Assembly (NCBI GenBank): GCA_016928865.1
Contig: JAFGJX010000042.1
Location: forward strand, 1 to 55,283
Direction of reading: 5' to 3'
DNA: 55,283 nucleotides
Origin: Spirochaetota bacterium
GTDB lineage: Bacteria > Spirochaetota > UBA4802 > UBA5550
Under the pieces are notes generated by a model. It saw only the letters and a list, made by a program, of their open reading frames with translations. It ran no database searches and had not been told where the DNA came from. Positions 17,288-24,539 of this stretch are shown here, one piece after another. A program made the position numbers and the translations under genes. Within the stretch, counting starts at the first letter, position 1, and every line of letters begins with the position of its first letter.

Positions 17288-18102
17288 TCCCCGATTATAC
17301 CTTCCTCATTGATAAGCGGCGCGGGAGTGCGGACGTCAACCCCACCGCTCCGTCTCTTTTTATCCAGCGGCCTGACAGCCGGATCCGACTTCCGCCGTTC
17401 AGGTGCCACTGTCGATGCATCACCGTCTTCCGGCGCCAGGTCCGTTTTCAGGCGGCCGAGTGTTGCGTCGCCGTCTTCCGGAAGCCGGGCCGGCTTCTCT
17501 CGTTCAACCGCCTCGAAGCCCGGCTCGGACTCCATGAGCCGCGGGAGATCCTTCTTTTCGTCATCGACGACTGATTCCCGGTCACCGGCGCTGGCGCCTT
17601 TTCTCTTCTCTACGGGACGCACTTCGGAACGTATCTCCGGGTTCTTCCCGTAATCGCCTTCGAACAGCGGATCCTGCGCCCGTACCCCGGGCGTTTCTTT
17701 TTGCTTCACATACGCATCCGGCTCGACGATACCGGCGTCGACATCCGGTTCCAGGTTGGTCCGCGACGGGAAGCGCACCTTGTCCATATCGAGCTTCTTC
17801 ATCTCGTTTATCAGCTCCGCATCAAGGACGGCGGCGAAATTCCCTTCCCGGTTTTCGCGCTTCATGTCAAGCTCGAATGCCTCGTTCGTTGTTTCGATAA
17901 TCGGCGCGCTTTTTATCCGTGCGGCCTCCCTCCCTCTCGTGACGCCGTACACGATGCCGCCTATAACGGATATGAACATGACCAGAAAGAAAATCCCCTT
18001 TATCGTCATCTGTGTCTGCTCGGGAATTTTCCCGATCATGCGGTCAATTCCGGATACCGCGCCGGAAGCCGCCCGAGATACGGATTCCTGTGATACTTTC
18101 AT
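17284..18102 (-). CDS. single-pass membrane protein with long charged tail
   Basis: 272 residues, not recognised. One transmembrane helix at about 34-53 (IKGIFFLVMFISVIGGIVYGV), a short N-terminal segment, then a highly charged, low-complexity tail rich in Glu, Asp, Arg and Pro (for example PGVRAQDPLFEGDYGKNPEI), probably disordered. This layout resembles envelope-spanning linker proteins but there is no homology claim. AGAGAG precedes the ATG. It is the second gene of the run 18998 to 15895 and overlaps the following TPR gene by 4 bases. Confidence 0.65.
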   Translation of the reverse strand: MKVSQESVSRAASGAVSGIDRMIGKIPEQTQMTIKGIFFLVMFISVIGGIVYGVTRGREAARIKSAPIIETTNEAFELDMKRENREGNFAAVLDAELINEMKKLDMDKVRFPSRTNLEPDVDAGIVEPDAYVKQKETPGVRAQDPLFEGDYGKNPEIRSEVRPVEKRKGASAGDRESVVDDEKKDLPRLMESEPGFEAVEREKPARLPEDGDATLGRLKTDLAPEDGDASTVAPERRKSDPAVRPLDKKRRSGGVDVRTPAPLINEEGIIGD

Positions 18103-18161
18103 AATTTACTCTCTCGCAACGGGCCGGGCATAACCGCCCGGTCCGTACTGTCAATATATAA

Positions 18162-18998
18162 TCAATTCCAGTTTTTATCAATAATAAATATCACCCGGCA
18201 TTTTTTCAACTGTTCAATCGATTCGGGACTGCTCAGGATTTTCCGCACATCACGGTCCGAGATGACCGGGCATCCCTTCACCTCCCTCAGCGCCACAGTA
18301 TAAAAGGGCCTGTCGCCGGCAAGCCGGTTCTTCATTGCCTCGTCCTGGGTCGTCGCATAGGCAACGATGCCATATTTCGTCGCATTCCGGATATCGACAC
18401 GGTAACGGCTGTATACCTCAATACCCGTCTCGCTGAAAACCGAGGGCAATATCATCGGCTCAACAGCAAGCCCCCTTGCATCGATGACCAGGCTCGAATA
18501 GCGCGTCGGGATGGGATTGTCGAGACGGGTCGGGAACTCGTCGCCGGGGTAGGTATAGGGAACGGCCTGCAGGATGTCCCCGATACGGAGCTCCGCCCTG
18601 CATGCCGACGTGACGAAATCAAGAGGATATTCGCTCACCTTCACCCTTCCGTTGACAACGCCCATTATTCGCCCGCGTGCCGTTTCGCTTCGCTCGAGCA
18701 GGTCCACGAGGGTGGTATCAGCATCGACCCTGATCCCCTTCATCATCCGTACCATGTTTTCAACCGCATTCTCACGCGCCCTTCGATATGCCTCCATCCT
18801 GCCGCGGTTGATTGACATGATGTTGCCGTCTCCGTCAACCGGCATTCCCTCTTTGCTCACCGGCATTGTCCATGTTCCGTGGGAGATAACGAGCCCCCTG
18901 CTCCAGTCCACTCTGTCCTGGCCCGGCCGCGTAACCAGGGCTTCTGAATCGAGCATGGAGAGAAGAATTAGTATGACCGCCAATGAAAAATGTTTCAT
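18162..18998 (-). CDS. exported protein, LPP20-like fold possible
   Basis: 278 residues from the ATG at 18998, chosen because it opens a clean signal peptide (HFSLAVILILLSMLDSEA); a longer reading from 19049 has no ribosome site. The segment INRGRMEAYRRARENAVENMVRMM resembles the alpha-helical part of LPP20/FlgT-N-type flagellar or lipoprotein domains (Arg/Ala-rich helix after a Gly-rich strand), but this is an impression only. The C-terminus has SSLVIDARGLAVEPMILPSVFSETG, seen in spirochaete and proteobacterial proteins of unknown function. First gene of the four-gene minus-strand run. Confidence 0.65.
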   Translation of the reverse strand: MKHFSLAVILILLSMLDSEALVTRPGQDRVDWSRGLVISHGTWTMPVSKEGMPVDGDGNIMSINRGRMEAYRRARENAVENMVRMMKGIRVDADTTLVDLLERSETARGRIMGVVNGRVKVSEYPLDFVTSACRAELRIGDILQAVPYTYPGDEFPTRLDNPIPTRYSSLVIDARGLAVEPMILPSVFSETGIEVYSRYRVDIRNATKYGIVAYATTQDEAMKNRLAGDRPFYTVALREVKGCPVISDRDVRKILSSPESIEQLKKCRVIFIIDKNWN

Positions 18999-19206
18999 AC
19001 GTGAATGTATCCTGTTTCGTGTGAGGCTGTTTTGTATTAATGAGCGCATTATGACCGCACAATCAATGAATAATGGTTCATTATTACCATTATCGGCCTG
19101 GAGAGTATGATTTCTTTAGGCAGAATGCTCCCTGAAAACCCCGGGAAAGTGACCTCTCCTTCCCTCTCGCTGAACCGCTCCCCTCCCGGAGGGGGCTTGT
19201 TGACTT

Positions 19207-19256
19207 GGGAGTGTCGACAAACTGACTAAATTATATCATTATACGTCAACACTCCC
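19207..19256. repeat. inverted repeat GGGAGTGTCGAC / GTCAACACTCCC
   Basis: Twelve-base arms with one mismatch, separated by 26 AT-rich bases. It could be a regulator site pair or the ends of a lost element. Confidence 0.5.
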
Positions 19257-19618
19257 GCGGTGCCACCCCCTCCCTCATAATAATGCCCTATCTGCACCGG
19301 GTCATGCCTCGGCTCCGCTCGGCAGCCAAGCAAGTGAGGCACCTCGCTGGCTTCCCCCGCGCATCCCGTACGAGGCATAGGCCAGCCGGCCGCAGCCGGT
19401 CTGGAAGGTTTTGCGCGCATGGCCCTGTATACATGCCTCTTCCGACTCATCTCCTGCGAGATGAAAAGGTTGTACCCGTTCATATTGAGGTGCCTGGCGC
19501 GTCTGTTCCAGCGCTCCCTCTGACGACAGTGAACCTTCCTGGCAATAAGCCCCGGAAATGCCGGGAACAAACCGGATGCGTCTGATCTATTATTGCCCGG
19601 CAGGATGTATGATGCGCG

Positions 19619-19648
19619 CGAAGGCGGGGTCACGTGACCCCGCCTTCG
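19619..19648. other. perfect 30-base palindrome
   Basis: Fifteen-base arms (CGAAGGCGGGGTCAC and its complement) meeting with no spacer at CACGTG. Read on the plus strand it is followed by TTTAG. It could form a cruciform or, as RNA, a very stable hairpin. Confidence 0.7.
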
Positions 19649-19723
19649 TTTAGACAAACCTGATAAGGGCGTCGCGAAAGATACTTATGGAGATGAACTG
19701 CTTCTCGGAATGAGGTTCATGCT

Positions 19724-19751
19724 GCAGGCCGCCGGTTGCAGGGCGGCCTGC
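19724..19751. terminator. hairpin downstream of the SUMF1 gene
   Basis: Perfect 10-base stem GCAGGCCGCC/GGCGGCCTGC with an 8-base loop, about 60 bases beyond the SUMF1-gene stop. There is no T-run, so Rho-independent termination is doubtful. Confidence 0.35.
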
Positions 19752-19809
19752 GTGCTATCCGCAAGTAACGATTCACAGCGGTCTGAATAATGCGGGCAGA
19801 CGCAGCGCA

Positions 19810-20844
19810 CTATTGCGACTTCGCGATGCGGAACCCTATTGTGCCAGCCTCACTGTATGGGGTATGACTGTACAAATCATTGCCCACTTCGAGGTACGTG
19901 TAACCGGCAGCATAACACCCGCCCCGCCGCGTGCGTGATGTGGCATTATACCAGTCGAAGCACCATTCCCATACGTTGCCGCTCATGTCATACAGGCCGA
20001 GAGCATTGGGCTCTTTGGTTTTAACGTCTTTCGTATGATTGGTGCTACTATTGGCATCATACCAGGCAACGAAATTGGTGGCCCACAGATATTGCCCGTT
20101 CGCCGTCGCCCCGCTCGCGTAATCGCCCGGATAATACTCTCCCGGATCGGATATATCGCCGTCGTTGTTCGCGTCGTCAATGTACCGGGCGGCAAGCTCC
20201 CATTCATCCGACGTGAGCAGGCGAAACCCCGTCGCGCGGGGCCTGACATGGGGATTGTCGAAGCTGCCTGCCTCTGAATTGACCGTTGATCCATACACGC
20301 CGTCAGCTGTATCACGCAGCGGTGTCGTATACCCGCTATCGCTGTAATAGACGCAGGTCAGGGAGGCGCCGTTCATCTCGTTGTACCACTCGGTTGCCGC
20401 GTTTGTCCATACCATGGCGTCCCGCCAGTTGACGGTGGTTACGGGCTCTATGGATGTCGTGCTAGGATCATCGCCCGGCGTGCCGTCATCGCCTTCGGTG
20501 CCGTAATTCACGAAAAAGTATCCATGTGAAACGGCCCAGGCGCGCACCCGGTGCCAGAGGATATAGGTCACCTCCGTTTCTCCGATCCAGAAGGGCCGCG
20601 AGACCTTCGCTGTTCCGGAATCAACCTCGGAGCCACTATTAATCCTGAAGGTCTTTGCCGGCACATACACCATGGTGAAACCCACTCCGTAATAACCGGA
20701 ACCGTTATCCCCATTATAGAAGGACGTATCTCCGGCCTGCAATCCCGACCCGCCGCCGACGGGGAGAATCGTTGTTTTCTCGTTTTCATCGCACCCGGAA
20801 GCAAAGCAGATACAGGCTGCAATCATCAGAACAATCCGTTTCAT
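19810..20844 (-). CDS. SUMF1/FGE-domain lipoprotein
   Basis: 344 residues from the ATG at 20844 (AAGGTGG upstream). Lipoprotein signal with lipobox FASGC, so it is likely membrane-anchored outside the cytoplasm. The rest is a formylglycine-generating-enzyme/sulfatase-modifying-factor fold: MVYVPAKTFRI, WIGETEVTYILW, PVTTVNWRDAMVWTNA, GFRLLTSDEWELAAR, DMSGNVWEWCFDW, GTIGFRIAKS. Many bacterial members of this fold are not FGE enzymes but binding or modifying domains; the catalytic Cys pair of true FGE is not evident. A Gly/Asp-rich insertion (about 215-240) resembles a Ca-binding loop. Function unassigned. Confidence 0.85.
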   Translation of the reverse strand: MKRIVLMIAACICFASGCDENEKTTILPVGGGSGLQAGDTSFYNGDNGSGYYGVGFTMVYVPAKTFRINSGSEVDSGTAKVSRPFWIGETEVTYILWHRVRAWAVSHGYFFVNYGTEGDDGTPGDDPSTTSIEPVTTVNWRDAMVWTNAATEWYNEMNGASLTCVYYSDSGYTTPLRDTADGVYGSTVNSEAGSFDNPHVRPRATGFRLLTSDEWELAARYIDDANNDGDISDPGEYYPGDYASGATANGQYLWATNFVAWYDANSSTNHTKDVKTKEPNALGLYDMSGNVWEWCFDWYNATSRTRRGGCYAAGYTYLEVGNDLYSHTPYSEAGTIGFRIAKSQ

Positions 20845-21237
20845 ACTACCACCTTGTAATTCTAAAAAGTGCGTTCCCTTCAGCACGGCTCATGGGACAC
20901 GCCTGGAGCAATATCCATTCAAAGAGAGCTCCCTTTATGATATAATCGCCGAACAGGGACATTCGAATATTACGTCCTTGCTCACCATAAAAAATGTGCG
21001 GTTTGAGTGGATGCCGCTCGTATATACAAAGCACACAGTGGTTTTCTTTGCAAGAAAAAACCGTTCGATAAAAATTTAATCCTCTGTCCAGCGCCTTTTT
21101 TACTGGAGGGGGCTTGATTTGAAAGGGGGTAATTGCTGATGCTTCGACAGGCTCAGCACAAGTAAAACGCATTGTGCCACCTGGGCCGATGCCTGTGAGG
21201 GTGCAAATTCCTGGGAAGTAAAAGTTTCAGTGTGCAT
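20845..21237. other. gene-free stretch with repeat fragments
   Basis: About 390 bases without a gene. It holds GGAGGGGGCTTG at 21105-21116, a 12-mer also at 19188 and, reversed, at 15768. It also holds the common dispersed sequence TTCGACAGGCTCAGC at 21143-21157. No promoter stands out. Confidence 0.4.
21143..21157 (+). repeat. TTCGACAGGCTCAGC repeat fragment
   Basis: Matches a short sequence that recurs in intergenic DNA of many bacteria (recollection, not searched). Only one copy is in the window. Confidence 0.35.
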
Positions 21238-22953
21238 TCATTCCCGCGTCTTCAGCTCACGCATGCTCCTCTCAAGGGCCGGTATCAGCTTCCCGGCCGC
21301 GGACCGGATGTCACGCAGCATCATGCGCTCAGCCTCCTCCGGAGTGACATCATACCTGGCTAGAAAGGTATGCGCCTTGCGGAGAAAGGGGCGCAGGATG
21401 ACGCGCATCTCCTTCGCGTTCACCATCTCCTCGACTGCCGGAGTCTCTTCACGGCTCTCCATTGCCCGGGCCGCCGCCTCCCGTAAAATGCCGAGTTCCT
21501 TAACCGCCTGACGCATGGCGCCGGCGAGACGTTCAGGACTGCCCCGTCCGGTCTTCGCCAGGACGCCGGCAAGGACCTCGCCGGGCAAGGGGGCGCGCGC
21601 CGGAAGCTCCTCTGCCAGCGACGACAGCGTGCGCTCCGCCGTATTGGCGATCCGCGCCCCGCTCTCCGTTGCGTTGATGACCGGCACCGTCACTCTCCCG
21701 GCCGAATCCTCGAACCAGCCGCGGTACAGGTCAAAGACAAAATCCGAAATAACCGTGCCGGCGCCGCCGTAGGCGGACACGTACTTGATCTTGCGCCGCC
21801 TGATCACCCCCTGGTTTATGGTGTCAAGGTTCATCAGCCTGGTAATGCGAGTCTGCCACTCGTCGTTATGATGCGTCCCGCTGCAATGAATCTCCCTGCC
21901 TGTATAGGCAAGGTCCTGGCCCACCAGGATGATGGGGCTGCAGCCCAGGCTCAGGAGAAGGTCAAAGGCGCTGGTGGCGACGGATCCGCCCGACTGTATA
22001 TCGCCGATGGGACCGGTATATCGCTCCACCCAGTCCATGAGGGGCGACGCCTCGCGCTTTAACGGGCCGCCTTCCGCCGGCGTATAAAATTTCGAGGTGG
22101 TGCTCATGATCCGGGGTCCGCGGTAGGATCGAACCACCTGCGGACAGCATACCATGTCGGCCAGGAGGGCCGCGTCGTCCGGGCGCCTGCCGAGGAAATG
22201 CTTGATGCTGTACTTCTGTGCGTCAATGGTCATGATGATGTGCGGAACGATATTCCTCCTGCGGAGAACGGGCGCAGCGGTATCGACCGCGACGATGAGC
22301 GCGCGGTCCCTCAAAGGCCGGAGGAATTCCGCATTGCCGCGAAGGCCGGGGCCGGCCGACACGATAATCCCGGGACACCCGGCGAACATGCCGAAAAGGT
22401 CGATCACCCTGGCGGACGAGTAGAGATGACCGGTGTTCGCAAGGATGTTATCCACCCACCGCTCCTCGAATTCCACGCGGGTCAGAAGGTCGCTGATCTT
22501 CGAGGATACATACTGCCCCATCTCCCTGATGATGGAATCGTAGAACTCCTGGTAAAGAAGGTATGAAGGCCGGTGCATGTAATGGGCGATACCGCGGAAG
22601 CCGGTGATGTCGATCTCTTCGAAAATACCCTGCAGGGCCGCTGCGGACGTCACCACGGTCACGCCGGCGAGATGACCCGGGCATGTTTTTTGTGCGATGG
22701 AGACCACCTCGGGATCATGCTCGATCGCCACGATCGGCTTTTCGGGAAACTTCCGCCTGAGGCAATCCAGGTGGTACCCGAGCCCCACCCCCGATACCGC
22801 GATCATAGAGGCCCGCCCGATCGAAAAGCCCTCGACCGCCCGCTCGGCCTCGCGGTCGGGATCGTAGGCCGAATGTATCCGCACCTCGCGGGAATTCCTG
22901 TACACGAGGGTGTGCTTCCCGCTTGATGTTTTTTTAACGATATATGAGCCCAT
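21238..22953 (-). CDS. DUF115/Maf-type motility-associated glycosyltransferase-like protein
   Basis: 571 residues. The central DUF115 (MptE-like) core is clear: PGIIVSAGPGLRGNAEFL, ALIVAVDTAAPVLRRRNI, PHIIMTIDA, then GGSVATSAFDLLLSLGCSPIILVGQDLAYTG. The N-terminal domain begins with IAVSGVGLGYHLDCL, a Rossmann-like loop. Family members include flagellin-glycosylating Maf proteins that add nonulosonic acids. That role here is inferred, because no flagellar gene is in the window. The last about 130 residues are helical and charged. GAGAAG precedes the ATG. It follows the HATPase-HDOD gene by 12 bases and is probably in its operon. Confidence 0.8.
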   Translation of the reverse strand: MGSYIVKKTSSGKHTLVYRNSREVRIHSAYDPDREAERAVEGFSIGRASMIAVSGVGLGYHLDCLRRKFPEKPIVAIEHDPEVVSIAQKTCPGHLAGVTVVTSAAALQGIFEEIDITGFRGIAHYMHRPSYLLYQEFYDSIIREMGQYVSSKISDLLTRVEFEERWVDNILANTGHLYSSARVIDLFGMFAGCPGIIVSAGPGLRGNAEFLRPLRDRALIVAVDTAAPVLRRRNIVPHIIMTIDAQKYSIKHFLGRRPDDAALLADMVCCPQVVRSYRGPRIMSTTSKFYTPAEGGPLKREASPLMDWVERYTGPIGDIQSGGSVATSAFDLLLSLGCSPIILVGQDLAYTGREIHCSGTHHNDEWQTRITRLMNLDTINQGVIRRRKIKYVSAYGGAGTVISDFVFDLYRGWFEDSAGRVTVPVINATESGARIANTAERTLSSLAEELPARAPLPGEVLAGVLAKTGRGSPERLAGAMRQAVKELGILREAAARAMESREETPAVEEMVNAKEMRVILRPFLRKAHTFLARYDVTPEEAERMMLRDIRSAAGKLIPALERSMRELKTRE

Positions 22954-22965
22954 GGATCGTTCTTC

Positions 22966-24441
22966 TCACGTGAAGCGCTGCTGCCTGGCGTACGTGCCTT
23001 CGAGCTTTCTGCAGAACGCCTCGTATTCCTCGCGATCGGCTATGCCGAATTTTTCGAGCACTTCCGACTCCAGGAAAGGGAGGTCCGCATGACGCGATTC
23101 CCTGTCGCACATGTGGTTTGCGAGGTACACCGTCATGACCAGGTCGCGGTTTTTAATGCCCGGGTTGAGCGGAGAATGATGGTGGCGTATCGCCTCGACC
23201 AGCTCTTCGGGAAAATTCCACTTCTCCGCTATGAGCGCGCCGATGGTTGCGTGGCTGATGCCGATCGACAATTCTTCGAGGATGGCCGTCGTTTTAATGC
23301 GGCGATTCTTTACCAGCCTGGATATCTGGTCGACCAGGCTCGCATCGGTTGACAGGAGCACTATCTTGCCGATGTCATGCAGGAGACCGGCGATAAAGGC
23401 TCCCTCGGCGATCTTCGGGTACCCCTTCTCGAGCGCGATGCACCGCGCAAAATAGGCTGTCCTGCTGCAATGCTCCCATACCTGCTCGAATCTGCTGTAG
23501 CGCGACTCCAGTATCCTCCGCGATGCGGCGGCCGCGAGAATCAGGTCAAGATTTTTCATGCCGATGATGATGACGGCATCGTTTATTTTTCTGATCCTCT
23601 TCCCGGTTATGAAACCCGCCGAGTTTGCGAGCTTCAGGACATCCGCGGTCACCGAAAGGTCCCTGCTGATCCTGTCGGATATCATCTCTATGGTCGAATC
23701 CGGATCGTTGCAGAGCAATCTGAGGGCCACGATGTTTTCAGGAATCGTGGGCAGCGACTCGACCTCCTCGATGATGCGCGCTTTGATCACGGAGGTGATC
23801 TCCACGCTCTTCATCTCGGAGGGAACGTCCAGCGAAACCCTGACGGAGTCATCTTCAGGCGATATCCTGAACCCGTTCGTATCCATCCCGGAATTTTTCA
23901 GCAACATTACTGAAAGGATGATTCCCAGGCCCGCGCCTTCGGTGGCATCGTACATGTTTTCATAGGCTTCGGTAAAATTAAAGCAGTCAAACGCCTTGTG
24001 GATGCGATTGTTCAGGCGCCGGAGCTCGCCCGGCACTATCCGGGCGTTATTGATGATATCGACATGAAACCCGCCCTTGGTCCGCCGCATTTTAATGACG
24101 ACGCGATACCGGCTTGACACCAGGTTTTCCCTGAGCAGCTCGGGGTGGTATGCCACATTCCTGAACCTGGCCATACCCTTGAGGTAATCATCTTCATTCT
24201 CAATGGCAAGCCCCAGCTTCTCGAACCAGACGCGCTTCATGTTCGCCTTTAAAGCGTTCTGTATCAGCTCGCGAAACACCGATTCGAAAATATCATACAT
24301 ATATCCCATATCGAACCGGGATAGCACCTTTACCAGAAGAGAATTGATATCGATCTCAATATCCCTGGTGAGATACTGGAAGCTGATATATATCTCCTGC
24401 CCGCTGTCAAACTGTCCGGCAAGATCTGATGAATTAAACAT
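22966..24441 (-). CDS. HATPase-like and HDOD domain fusion protein
   Basis: 491 residues. The N-terminal about 210 residues look like a GHKL-type ATPase fold: FESVFRELIQNALKANMKRVWF has the N-box pattern and DATEGAGLGIILSVMLLKNSG a G-box-like loop. The C-terminal about 270 residues are an HDOD domain (LPTIPENIVALRLLCNDPDST; ITADVLKLANSAGF-like segment; MKNLDLILAAAASRRIL; AGLLHDIGKIVLL; ISHATIGALIAEKWNFPEELVEAIRHHHSP). Unlike many HDOD proteins, His-Asp residues are retained. This is a signalling protein of unknown output; the fusion suggests nucleotide-dependent control of the HDOD part. Likely co-transcribed with DUF115. The start has only a weak ribosome site. Confidence 0.8.
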   Translation of the reverse strand: MFNSSDLAGQFDSGQEIYISFQYLTRDIEIDINSLLVKVLSRFDMGYMYDIFESVFRELIQNALKANMKRVWFEKLGLAIENEDDYLKGMARFRNVAYHPELLRENLVSSRYRVVIKMRRTKGGFHVDIINNARIVPGELRRLNNRIHKAFDCFNFTEAYENMYDATEGAGLGIILSVMLLKNSGMDTNGFRISPEDDSVRVSLDVPSEMKSVEITSVIKARIIEEVESLPTIPENIVALRLLCNDPDSTIEMISDRISRDLSVTADVLKLANSAGFITGKRIRKINDAVIIIGMKNLDLILAAAASRRILESRYSRFEQVWEHCSRTAYFARCIALEKGYPKIAEGAFIAGLLHDIGKIVLLSTDASLVDQISRLVKNRRIKTTAILEELSIGISHATIGALIAEKWNFPEELVEAIRHHHSPLNPGIKNRDLVMTVYLANHMCDRESRHADLPFLESEVLEKFGIADREEYEAFCRKLEGTYARQQRFT

Positions 24442-24539
24442 CGCGTGTACTCATTTTCATTGGATAGGACCCGGGAAGCGCCTGCACGGCGGAGATTCCG
24501 CCGATAATGTCCCTGTTCACTACTTTAATCGGCATTCCT

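Larger units (their letters stand above)
18999..19809. other. gene-free structured stretch
   Basis: No convincing coding sequence on either strand. It contains a 12-base inverted repeat with one mismatch (19207-19218 and 19245-19256) around AT-rich DNA, several GC-rich self-complementary segments (19325-19480), a perfect 30-base palindrome (19619-19648) and a 10-base-stem hairpin (19724-19751). A structured RNA on the minus strand is possible but unproven. Confidence 0.45.

Noticed and set aside
19226..19657. 143-codon minus-strand open frame
   Set aside because: It spans the 30-base palindrome and other hairpins, has no ribosome site, an Arg/Pro/Gly-rich product without any family likeness, and is better explained as open frame in GC-rich structured DNA.
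20846..21172. 108-codon minus-strand open frame before the SUMF1 gene
   Set aside because: Begins in the dispersed TTCGACAGGCTCAGC repeat, has no ribosome site and no recognisable domain.
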